Shown: one piece after another, positions 9,831 through 19,075 of the stretch
Layout: every line of letters begins with the position of its first letter
Position numbering within the stretch: the first letter of the stretch is position 1
Source: Liolophura sinensis
Taxonomy: Eukaryota; Mollusca; Polyplacophora; Chitonida; Chitonidae
DNA: 64,000 nucleotides
Direction: 5' to 3'
NCBI RefSeq assembly: GCF_032854445.1
Contig: NC_088300.1
Location: 44,201,682 to 44,265,681 of the forward strand
Program-made: the position numbers and the translations under genes
Notes under the pieces: model-generated
The model's input: only the letters and a program-made list of their open reading frames with translations
Database searches by the model: none
What the model was told of the DNA's origin: nothing

Positions 9831-11216
9831 TCCCTGCTGCTAAACTTCTTGGGTTATTCTTTAAATGTAAAATTATACTTTCAGCCATATTTTTCATTGT
9901 CTTGCAGTTATAATCAAATGCCGACAGACTGTCGAAAATCGGGTTTACATCAAAATAATTAAATTTCTTTCTCTTCTGTTCTTGTGACATTTTATTTTGT
10001 TTCAGAAGTATAAATTTAACCAATTGAATTAACCTGAAATTGTTTAACAAAACAAGTCAACTTGAATTAAACATTCATAAACCAGAAGCCAATGAATACA
10101 CCAATTCTGTTTTCTGTTTATGTCCCACACTGTACAGTGTGGTTTTACTATTTATTCAGTGATGAAATATGTTTCAGTTCTGAAATATTTTATGCTATTT
10201 GTATAATTAAATTTGATCGTAATTTTGGCCAAAGTGTTCATTATCACTGTTTTCCATGTTTGTCACTGTCACCTGTAGCTTGGGCTCTTACTGAACAAGC
10301 GTATCTGTAGATGTAGCTATGCATTCCAATATGGCGTGTTAACAGGAGTTGTGACTAACTCTGGAAAAACTTGTCATTTTTAAATCACATGTATTAAAAG
10401 TATGATCATCAGGTATTTATCAGTCAGTACTAGTTTATGAATGCTTTGTGTGCCATGTGATATCTATATATAATAGGCAAACTTCTCTTCACTGTCCTCA
10501 GCATCAGACCAAACCAGCCATGCCTCTCCACAATAAACACGATGAAGTCTGAATCCTGTACTATCAAGTTTCTGGGTGAGGGACAAACTGTCAGTACATT
10601 GTACTTTGCAGAATGTTGCTGCGTCTGAAGTATTAGTAACATTTTCTATTATGTATCTGCATAAAATGTGTAACTAAAGGTCACACAGAAGACTACCCTA
10701 AATCTTAAACCATTTTGAGCATGTAGTTCCAACGTTTCATGCCATTTATGCATCTAAATAATGTTATATTGGTGCTGAAAGTTTTTGTGTGGGTTGTGTC
10801 AGCATGACACTTCATAAAAAAAATAAAGTCACTTGTTTAGACCTTGTGGTTATCTCTAAATACACCAACTTATGTGGTTTGGTCACATTGGAAAAGGTTG
10901 AGGCATCAGGGCATTTCACTTTTGCCGTCATGCTTTCCTGAAACACCCTGATTTTATACTGAAAATTGAAATTTTAAACTAGAATTCCGAGGGTAAGAAG
11001 TTGTATCCCGATTCCTACTTGAATGTTTCGTGAATGTTATGCTTACCCAACAAGTGAAGCTTAGAAACTGCTGACTTAATTTTAGGATATTTCGTGCATG
11101 CTTATTAGTTCTCATATCTCAGATATCTCATTTACATTGACTTGATATTTGTCTTTATTATAATATAGTACAGAACAATTTAAAAGTTGGTGATGTTCTG
11201 CTGTTTTTAATGTGAG
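9831..11216. other. Unassigned AT-rich DNA
   Basis: Base composition returns to the AT-rich background. The only protein-like block is on the minus strand near 10430-10600 (SPRNLIVQDSDFIVFIVERH) behind an acceptor-like gtactgacag, with no family match I can name and no clear donor. Confidence 0.5.
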
Positions 11217-11405
11217 ACTTCAAGCCAGTTTCCACTAGACGCGGCGCGGCCCAGCGCCCCATTCACTCTGGGTTACATTGCTGCTGCGCTGCACGAATGC
11301 CGCACTGCGGCCTGTGAAAACAGTTGTACCTAATAATCAGTTTTCTGTTGCTGTAACGCGGCAGCGTGGATATGGATCCACGTCTAGTGGAAATTCGCCT
11401 GAAGT
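11217..11405. mobile_element. Non-autonomous TIR element (MITE), 189 bp
   Basis: The two ends are imperfect inverted copies: 11217-11245 (acttcaagccagtttccac...) and the reverse complement of 11377-11405 (acttcaggcgaatttccac...), sharing tttccactagacg exactly. The interior is GC-rich and non-coding. The TIR sequence differs from that of the Tc1 element next door. Target-site duplication is not clear. Confidence 0.8.
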
Positions 11406-11659
11406 TGGACCAGCTTTCATGCACCATTGAAATTTTCCAAATGTTCAACTCAGCCGATAGAGAACTATGCATTATCAGAGCTCTCAGTCCTTCTATATTT
11501 CCTGTATTTTCCTGTATATTGTAAAAGTTTCCTGTAATTCCTGTTTTTATATTAATGTGTGTGGACCAGTTCAGATGAATAACATCTTTATTATACATGT
11601 ACCATCACCCCTGCAGCATATTGCAGGACTGTTTTAAAATAGGTTGTGTGGACACCCTT

Positions 11660-12430
11660 CCTTCCATGCTCCATATCCAGAGCGGCTCTGCATATGAAGC
11701 TGAAACTTGTTTTGATAGCTAGCTTACAAGTTGGCATTGTGCACTGTCATATTCTACTTTTACTCATGTTCCTCAATGTACAGGTTTGTCTTTTCATCTT
11801 TCTGTCTCTGCATTTCCACACCCTGTATTCTGTTCCGATACTGTATATCCAGAATGGTTTTACTTGTGAAGCTTGTTTTAATAAATATCTATCATTTACA
11901 CAATGTCATTGTGTACTGTCACAGTTTTAATTTCTTCATGTTACATAAAATCTGTCTACATGTTCATCGGATCCATATCTGTCATTATGTGTTCTATTCG
12001 GAGATGCCCATCGAGAATCATTTTGCATATGAAGCTGAAACTTGTTCTAAAACTATGCCAACATGTGAGTTACAGGTATCTATTAAAAATAGAAACGTAA
12101 TCCATTAGAAACGTAATAGAAACACAATAATGGCATTGTGCCCTGTTATAGTCTACACTTTCTCATGTTACACAAAATCTGTCTGCATACTGGTATTCGT
12201 CTTTCTGTCCAGCTGCTTTTCCATAATCATGTGTTCCATTCCAAGTGTCGTAGTCGATTTTTTCTCATGTGTCACAAAATTTGTCTATATGTTCGTCTTT
12301 CCTTTGTTCTCTTCTGAACTGTGTATCCAGAAAGGCGGGCACATGAAACTGAAACCTGTTTCAAAAGGCTTACATGTTGGCAGTGTATGCCGTTGTAGTC
12401 TACTTTCTATGAATGTTTCACAAAATAAAT
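11660..12430. repeat. Diverged long tandem repeat, about four units
   Basis: A phrase resembling catatgaagctgaaacttgtt, then 'ggcattgtgcactgt', then a T-rich segment with tcatgttacacaaaatctgt and 'ctgtatatccagaa', recurs at about 11690, 11870, 12030 and 12340 with many substitutions and unequal unit length (roughly 150-300 bp). Open frames here follow the repeat and are not convincing genes. The Tc1 transposon sits at the right edge of the last unit. Confidence 0.65.
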
Positions 12431-12431
12431 A

Positions 12432-14017
12432 CAGTCACGGAAAAAATTATTAGACCACCCTTGCTTTCTCCCATTTCTTGTTCATTTTAAAACCTTGCAC
12501 AACTGAAGGAACATTTGTTTGGGCAAAGAAAGTGATGAAAACAGAAATAGTTCATAAGGGTTTTATTTAAGAGGTGATATCTATCAGTTCTCTATGACTT
12601 TCTTGACAATGACCAAAATCACTTAAGTTCATACATCTGTAGATGTGGCAACTGTATTCTCAAAAACATTTTGGCATTTCATTTTTTCTCCTGTCTCCTA
12701 GTCACGTAGTGCGCCTTGGCATGCTCTCCACCAGTTTGTTACATTGCCCTGCGGTCACAGCAGCCCATTCCTGTTGCAAAAATTCGAACAAATTTGCTTT
12801 GTTTTTGGGCTTGTGGTTCTCCATTTTGAACTTGATAGTATTCCACAGGTTTTCAATTGGATTCAGATCAGGTGACTGAGCAGGCCAATTCAGGGTTCGA
12901 ATGTTCCGGTTCTCTATCCAGGTTTTAACTGACCTTGCCGTGTGGCAAGGGGCATTGTCTTGTTGGAAAATCCAGTCATTCGAGCCAGGAAAGAGTTTAG
13001 CAGCTGATGGAAGAAGACTGTTTTCAAGAGTAGCTCTGTATGTGACTTGGTTCATTCTCCCTTCACACAACTGCATCTGTCCTGTTCCACCCATACTGAA
13101 ACAACCCCAGATCATCACTGATCCACCCCCATGCTTTACAGTAGGAGCAAGGCAGTCTGGTTTGTAGGCTTCCCCAGGCTTCCTCCTAACCAGTAAGTTG
13201 GCTGGAGTAGGCATCAACTCAAAATTGGATTCATCACTGAAGAGAACTTTAGCCCAATCATCAACAGTCCAATTCTAGTGATCCATCGCAAAACGCAAGC
13301 GGGCCTTCCGCTGCCTCTCGTTGATGAAGGGCTTCTTCCGTGCCCTGTGCGACTTTAGGCCAGCTTCAAGAAGTCGGTTTCGAACTGTTCTTGCTGAACA
13401 AGTCACATTTGTTGACAATGCCCACTCATTTCTAAGGTCTCTGGAGGTCTGAGGACGATTCTTGATCCTGGACCGGATGAGTGCTCGGTCATCTCGTGGG
13501 GTAGAAAGACGTTTCCTGCCTCGACCAGCTAGCAGTTTTGTAGTACCATGTTCGGCTTGCTTTTTCTTGGTGAAATGAACTGCTGTCTTAGAGATCTTCA
13601 GTTTTTTGGCCACTTGTCGCTCGCTCAATCCAGTATCCAGCTGTGCCAAGATGGCTGCCTTTCTGGCTCCACATAATTCTTTCGTTTTAGGCATTATGAG
13701 AGCTGACAACTACCGAGTTGTGCTGCGTCTTAATATATAAACAAGAGACCCCTATTTATGTAAGCCTACATGTAAAGAGGAAACCACTCTTTATGTAAGT
13801 CTGCATGTAAATGGAAAGCATGAAATTGCCTCGCATACACCCTAGGAATACAACTGACCTTAAAGCATATCAAATACAACAAAGTATTATGGAATCAGCT
13901 GGATTTTTGTCGTATTCATTGTAATCTTCGGTTAATACACCTTTAGGGTTGCCAGGTATTAAAATGAACAAGAAACCAAAGAAAATATGAGTGGTCTAAT
14001 AATTTTTTCCATGACTG
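12432..14017 (-). mobile_element. Tc1-like DNA transposon, near complete
   Basis: A 1586-bp element flanked by TA on both sides (12430-12431 and 14018-14019). The inverted ends begin cagtcacggaaaaaattatt on the left and cagtcatggaaaaaattatt on the right read inward; similarity continues for about 60 bp. It carries one minus-strand transposase frame (12702-13709). Low divergence between the ends and a single stop imply recent insertion. It landed in the last unit of the 11.7-12.4 kb tandem repeat. Confidence 0.95.
12702..13709 (-). pseudogene. Tc1-family DD34E transposase with one in-frame stop
   Basis: Starts MSALIMPKTKELCGARKAAI at 13709 and ends MPRRTT at 12702, about 335 codons, the usual Tc1 length. 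The N-terminal half has the helix-turn-helix DNA-binding domain (LSERQVAKKLKISKTAVHF) and a GRGRKR basic hook. Catalytic residues are FSDES (first D), QQDNAPCH (second D) and SPDLNPIENLW (E), with 34 residues between the second D and E. The only visible lesion is a TAG at 13275-13277, after FAMDH and before NWTVDDWAKV; the frame is unchanged across it. The enzyme would cut and paste elements with matching TIRs; this copy is probably inactive unless the stop is read through. Confidence 0.95.
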
Positions 14018-14570
14018 TATATTACCTGATGTGTGTCTCTCATAGTTTTGAAGAGAGGTACCGAGGGCCAGCGTTCTGTGCCTTCAGATTACGATTAAGC
14101 ACATAAACCTGAGCAATATCTTTATCTGCGACATTGGAGTTTTTGTTTTATTCCTCAAATCAGTTACATTTGCACAACAACTAATCCACAAGCAAATGCG
14201 TGGTGTCGTTACAACTTGTCTTGGTAGCTATGGTAGCAACAGATGTGGTTGGTCCCCGAATATACAAGTACTACATCCACATTCTGTGGCATTACTTCTG
14301 TTGAGCCTATACCAAATGTGTCCAAGCAAAAAAACGCAACAACAGCTTCAGGGCATCTAACTTCAGAACTGTACAATTTAGTCTACCACAAATTCCACAG
14401 TGATTAATTATATAACACATTATTCAACACAAATGGGATTGAGTTCCCAGGAAGAGCCTGAGATTCGAACTCATGGCCCCAATGACCTATAATGAGGCAC
14501 TTCTTACGGCTTCTAAATATGAATATTTCGTTTCAGAATAATACAGCTTACAATTAACTCTTATATTTAA

Positions 14571-14722
14571 AACAAGAATACTGTTTGCAATAATCTTGTT
14601 TATTATATATATATAGCGAGAAACCTAATACTAATTTCGATGAACTTATCATACATATAACGAGAAAAATAATACTGTTTGCAGTAATCTTGTTTATTAT
14701 ATATATATATAGCGAGAAACCT
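14571..14722. repeat. Two-copy tandem duplication with TA runs
   Basis: A segment containing aatcttgtttattatata and 'tagcgagaaacctaa' occurs twice (about 14571-14633 and 14668-14722), each with a short TA run. A partial echo of the unit lies between them. Confidence 0.85.
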
Positions 14723-14782
14723 AACAGACCTACAGTATTACCTGTGAAATAAACTGTTTAGATTTGCAACAAAGCTTGTCTT

Positions 14783-15371
14783 TCATATCATGTTTTTAGG
14801 GTGAACAGGCTTATTACTGTCGTAATGTGGCCGGGGCCTCCGTGGCTCAGTCGGTTAGCGCACTAGCACAGGAATCTCTCACCAATGCGGTCGCTGTGAG
14901 TTCAAGTCCAGCTCATGCTGGCTTCCAGCAACCTGCGGATGATCGTGGGTTTCCCCCGTGCTCTACCCGGTTTCCACCCACCATAATGCTGGCCGCCGTC
15001 AGATAAGTGAAATATTCTTGAGTACGGCGTAAAACACCAATCAAATAAATAATATCGTAATGTGGCCATGTTTGTATTGCTGCATACAGTCCCCTGGACA
15101 TGTGGTCTTGGGATTCATATCTTGGTGACCATACAGTGTATAATCGGGTCTGATGTAGCCTCGGGTCACCCAGCAGGTAATCAGGGACTGGATACTGTCC
15201 GGAGGGCGTTTGTCCGGCTGTTGTAGTTGGAAATCACCCATGATGCTTATCCCGGCCGACACATCATTCCAGCTGCGGATGTGGGCCCCCTGTATACCCC
15301 ACCCTCGGGCCTCGTATACAGATCCGTCCGCGACCGCCAAGTAATTGCAGCCAATGTCGTCCCAACCCATC
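14783..15371 (-). pseudogene. Peptidoglycan recognition protein (PGRP) C-terminal exon, interrupted by a SINE
   Basis: The minus-strand frame from 15370 reads MGWDDIGCNYLAVADGSVYE, RGWGIQGAHIRSWNDVSAG, ISIMGDF, then LYGHQDMNPKTTCPGD: the core of the PGRP/amidase-2 fold, including the His and Cys expected to bind zinc in catalytic members. PGRPs bind, and sometimes hydrolyse, bacterial peptidoglycan in innate immunity. After CPGD the expected C-terminus (LYAAIQTWPHYD) is in another frame, so there is a small deletion or a sequencing error. The SINE at 14833-15054 follows immediately; removing it and one target copy leaves a short tail (SNKPVHPKNMI) and a TGA at 14783-14785. There is no clear acceptor upstream and an in-frame stop lies 5' of the GWDDIG block, so the N-terminal half is missing. 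Confidence 0.85.
14833..15054 (+). mobile_element. tRNA-derived SINE with 13-bp target duplication
   Basis: Head ggggcctccgtggctcagtc with an A-box like a tRNA, 'gagttcaagtcc' B-box region, 3' part 'taagtgaaatattcttgag' and 'aaaacaccaatcaaataaat'. The target duplication tcgtaatgtggcc lies at 14820-14832 and 15055-15067. The duplicated bases are the last conserved codons of the PGRP exon (minus-strand WPHYD). Confidence 0.95.
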
Positions 15372-15497
15372 CGGAAGGGTTATATAAAGGTAGGTAAAAA
15401 CTGACTGAGACAAAGCCAAAATGACATCAGCGTTTGAAAATACCTCTATTATCGATATGAAAGAACAGGAGACAAAAATAAACGAAAGAATAACTAT

Positions 15498-15533
15498 TTC
15501 ATTTATTTATTTGATTTGTGTTTTACGCAGTAC
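15498..15533 (-). mobile_element. SINE 3'-tail fragment
   Basis: Reverse-complement match to the (AATA)n tail and the 'acgccgtaaaac'-type end of the main SINE (ttatttgatttgtgttttac). Only the tail is present. Confidence 0.6.
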
Positions 15534-15559
15534 TGATGATATATATATGTGCATGGCTT

Positions 15560-16700
15560 AAGCCACTTCCCTGTTCGCTGTAAATAAGTACCTGAAGTTT
15601 TCTAACTAAAATACGTTCAGATCATGCGGCACGTGTCCGGACAGACTTTTACACTTTTCCACATTTTCTCTACATCCGCCAGGGAAATACCGAAATGTCC
15701 TGCTTCCATTTATTTGTCAGTTTTTTTTAGCCAAACGTAGATTTTATCTGGACACAGACCACCATTACAGCTTGCGTTTTTCGGGAATGTAATTCTGTGT
15801 ATTTTAGGGTGTAAAGTCTTTTTTTTGCTTCCAGCCCGCCATTTTTGGTGTACAGGAGCATGCTTGGCATCAAAATGTTGGGAATTGTCTAAGCTTTGGA
15901 CAGGTATGAGTTTTAATGATGAATGTTTGAAATTCTAGGCGAGAGGACACAAGGAGACAGGTGGTGATAAGGCTGCGAGTGACGTCCCTTTGGCGTTACT
16001 TTTATTCTGTTACCTTAGTAGCAGCAAAATGTTTTCGTAATTATAACAAAAACGCCAGTGCGGTATAGATTAACAGCAAAAAACGACCCCATGACACGTT
16101 TTTTGTCGTCCAACCGAACGTTTTAAAGGGGCGTGACCTAATTCTGGACGAAAACATGCTGGGTGTTAAAATGCGATGCTAAATATCACGGACGTGCTTT
16201 CAAGACTAGGATAGAGTAAAAAAATAGAATACGTTTGTTTCTCGAAAACAATTACCACTATAAAATATAGCACTATAAAAAAAACATCTGCAGGGTTGCT
16301 TTCATATTGTCCTGCTCTAAACCAAGACGCTGTTACCAGGGTAGGCCTCCGTGAGACATACACGGTGTCTCACACAAACAGCGACCACACACTGACAGTG
16401 AGCCGGAGAGGTCGCTCGTTGCTGGCAGCGAGACTTCGGGGAGGTCAAGAGATTTCCCAAACTCAGTTTGACAGAGCTGTGGCTGTCGTAGCCCGGACGC
16501 AGTGATTTGTGTACCAGCGGTTTTGCATCGCCTTTAAATATCAGGCGTCGGATGGTTTTGTGGCCCATTGCTTGATTGCTATAAAATGGTTTGTGGTCAA
16601 CTGGGACGTTTAGGAGAGGCCGCTGAAAGAAAGACTAGCATGAAGAATTTGTCGTCTGCTTTATTCAGTGTAAACAACAATCTCTATCCACCCATAGAAC
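15560..16700. other. Unassigned DNA
   Basis: No convincing exon or element. A phrase around 16016-16051 (gcagcaaaatgttttcgtaa) is duplicated at 16961-16992, next to the SINE at 16993. Confidence 0.5.
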
Positions 16701-16726
16701 TACAATAAAGCCGTCCAGAAGTCAAA

Positions 16727-16832
16727 GGCTTCTGTCACGTGATCGGGGTATCTAACGACCTAGATAATGTACACTTGGCACAGTTCCAAGCAGTGCGTCG
16801 TATATAATAAAAAGGAATCGAAGGGTAATAGA
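16727..16832 (+). repeat. Direct repeat, left copy (about 106 bp)
   Basis: Begins ggcttctgtcacgtgatc and contains 'aatgtacacttggcaca' and 'ataaaaaggaatcgaag'. The right copy is at 17235-17341. The two are roughly 90% alike and bracket a short TIR element and a SINE. Confidence 0.85.
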
Positions 16833-16841
16833 ATTAGGAAT

Positions 16842-16942
16842 TAATGTTCGCGTCAGGGTAGTCTAACGGTAGTTTTACATCAAATCGATGTGGAAGAGTT
16901 TTAGGTCAAAGGCAAAGTTAGACTACCCTGACGCGAACATTA
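16842..16942. mobile_element. 101-bp MITE with perfect 26-bp TIRs
   Basis: 16842-16867 and 16917-16942 are exact inverted copies (start taatgttcgcgtcaggg). The ends are TA, consistent with a TA target site included in the count. The 49-bp interior has no coding sense. The perfect arms suggest a young insertion or a conserved hairpin. Confidence 0.85.
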
Positions 16943-16992
16943 TTTCTGTTCTATTATATTGGTAGCAGCAAAATGTTTTCGTAATTATAACA

Positions 16993-17222
16993 GGGGCCTC
17001 CGTGGCTCAGTCAGTTAGCGCGCTAGCGCAGCATAATCACCCAGGAGCCTCTCACCAATGCGGTCGCTGTGAGTTCAAGTCCAGCTCATGCTGGCCTCCT
17101 CTCCGGCCGTACGTGGGAAGGTCTGTGCTCTGCCCGGTTTCCTCCCACCATAATGCTGGCCGCCATCGTATAAGTGAAATATTCTTGAGTTCGGCGTAAA
17201 ACACCAATCAAATAAATAAATA
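16993..17222 (+). mobile_element. tRNA-derived SINE, near full length
   Basis: Head ggggcctccgtggctcagtc at 16993, internal 'ctctcaccaatgcggtcgc', B-box region, 3' part ending 'aacaccaatcaaataaataa'. The A-box portion (ggctcagtcagttagcgcg) is well preserved. No clear target duplication was seen. Confidence 0.95.
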
Positions 17223-17234
17223 AGTATAGAGTAA

Positions 17235-17341
17235 GGCTTCTGTTTCGTGATCAGGGCATCTAACGACTTTGATAATGTACACTTGGCACAATGCCAAGCA
17301 GTGCGTTGTATGTAATAAAAAGGAATCGAAGGATAATAGAA
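17235..17341 (+). repeat. Direct repeat, right copy
   Basis: Pairs with 16727-16832; begins ggcttctgtttcgtgatc and ends near ggataatagaa. Confidence 0.85.
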
Positions 17342-17371
17342 GAAGTAATGATATAAAGTATAATAATATGG

Positions 17372-17455
17372 AAGTATGGAAGCGTATATGTATGGAAGCG
17401 TATATGGCTCTCGTATGGAAGCGTATATGTATGGAAGCGTATATGGCTCTCTACT
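17372..17455 (+). repeat. Short tandem repeat of 'atggaagcgtatat'
   Basis: The phrase gtatggaagcgtatatg is repeated about five times with 'gctctc' punctuations, giving a higher-order unit of about 37 bp present twice. Confidence 0.85.
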
Positions 17456-17463
17456 TAGCCCTA

Positions 17464-17627
17464 TGATCACGATAACAGGACGTAAATCATGTTGACATAA
17501 CGCGGTATTCTCGCGTCAATTCGGCTAAAAGATGTCGACTTACCGCGTTGTTTTGTACGTCAACAATTTTTTTGGCCACGTGACGTATTAAAACCTGGCC
17601 ATAATTACCGTCCTGTTGTCGTGATTA
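17464..17627. mobile_element. 164-bp TIR element with nested inverted repeats
   Basis: The left end tgatcacgataacaggacg (17464-17482) and the inverse of the right end (17609-17627, taatcacgacaacaggacg) match at 17 of 19 positions. Inside are further inverted pairs (gttgac/gtcaac and aacgcggta/taccgcgtt). The whole could form a long, branched hairpin. Non-coding. Confidence 0.75.
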
Positions 17628-17664
17628 ACAGGTTAAGTGGAAAGCCATATACGCTTGCATAATT

Positions 17665-17730
17665 GTGGAGTATTGTTGTATTGGTGTGTTATTGACATTG
17701 TGGAATATTATTGTCTTGGTGTGGTTACAT
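17665..17730 (+). repeat. Degenerate outlying copies of the 32-bp minisatellite
   Basis: gtattgttgtattggtgtgttattgac and the following copy resemble the unit of the array at 18255-19075 (tattgtagtatcggcgtg...) with many substitutions. They are separated from the array by about 500 bp of unrelated sequence. Confidence 0.6.
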
Positions 17731-18254
17731 CAATTTTAGATGGTGTGCCTCAAGTAAATCGGCGATGAAAAAGGGAAAGAACTAACACAAACTTTACCAA
17801 ATTCCTAAATACGACTACGGATTGTCTCCCTTTGACCATTATCTTAATAATCTGGGATGACCGTAAGCCATAAAATTCACGAAAGGAAAAAATTGTCATG
17901 GCTGTCTGGTTCTTTTGACTTGCATAAAAAGAAAGTTTTAAACAATTTATTTAAACAACTTAGGTATTGTCTAGATATAAACCACACATAATGGGCAAGA
18001 AGGTAATAAAGCCTTCATAACATGTGTCCATCCACATGCATTGTTTCGAGGATTTTTGAACGAATTACTATCAACTGACTTTTTTCTTTGTTATTTTTAT
18101 TTTAAGATTTCAGTCTACAGAAAAGCAAATACACATTTCTACTCAATATTTCGCGTTCGTTGCCAAAAGTGTTAAGTACATATTGTACCCACTCCATAAT
18201 TCAAAATTTCAACTTAGATAAACCTGCAAATTGTGTGTTATTTTACATAATTTT

Positions 18255-19075
18255 ATGTTATAGTGTTGTCGTGATATTGACATCATTTGGTATTGTAGTA
18301 TCGGCGTGTTATTGACCTCATGTATTGTAGTATCGGCGTGTTATGGACATCATGTATTATAGTATCGGCGTGTTATGGACATCATGTATTATAGTATCGG
18401 CGTGTTATGGACATCATGTATTGTAGTATCGGCGTGTTATGGACATCATGTATTATAGTATCGGCGTGTTATGAACATCATGTATTGTAGTATCGGCGTG
18501 TTATGGACATCATGTATTGTAGTATCGGCGTGTTATGGACATCATGTATTGTAGTATCGGCGTGTTATGGACATCATGTATTATAGTATCGGCGTGTTAT
18601 TGACCTCATGTATTGTAGTATCGGCGTGTTATGGACATCATGTATTGTAGTATCGGCGTGTTATGGACATCATGTATTGTAGTATCGGCGTGTTATGGAC
18701 ATCATGTATTATAGTATCGGCGTGTTATGGACATCATGTATTGTAGTATCGGCGTGTTATGGACATCATGTATTATAGTATCGGCGTGTTATGGACATCA
18801 TGTAGTATAGTATCGGCGTGTTATGGACATCATGTATTGTAGTATCGGCGTGTTATGGACATCATGTATTGTAGTATCGGCGTGTTATGGACATCATGTA
18901 TTATAGTATCGGCGTGTTATGGACATCATGTATTATAGTATCGGCGTGTTATGGACATCATTTTGTATTGCAGCATTGGCGTTTTATTGACATTTTGTTT
19001 TGCAGTATATTGGCGTGTTATTCACACTATTTTGTTTTATTGTATCGGCGTATTATTGACATCCTTTTGAGTGTT
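18255..19075 (+). repeat. 32-bp minisatellite array
   Basis: The unit tattgtagtatcggcgtg + ttatggacatcatg repeats with exact 32-bp spacing from 18301 to 18941 (21 copies of the tcggcgtgtta core). Variants are mostly tattg/tatta and tggac/tgacc. The flanks (18255-18290 and 18961-19075) hold progressively degenerate, longer units. 32 is not a multiple of three, so the frame 18887-19120 is a by-product. Confidence 0.97.

Noticed and set aside
10430-10642. Minus-strand frame with SPRNLIVQDSDFIVFIVERH behind an acceptor-like site.
   Set aside because: Protein-like in places, but no donor, no family match and no neighbouring exon.
14833-14905. tRNA-like heads of the SINEs considered as tRNA genes.
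   Set aside because: They have A- and B-box-like sequence but no full cloverleaf, and they continue into the shared SINE body and tail.
18301-18972. Regular 32-bp spacing considered as a CRISPR-like array.
   Set aside because: There are no unique spacers; the units are contiguous tandem copies and the context is eukaryotic.
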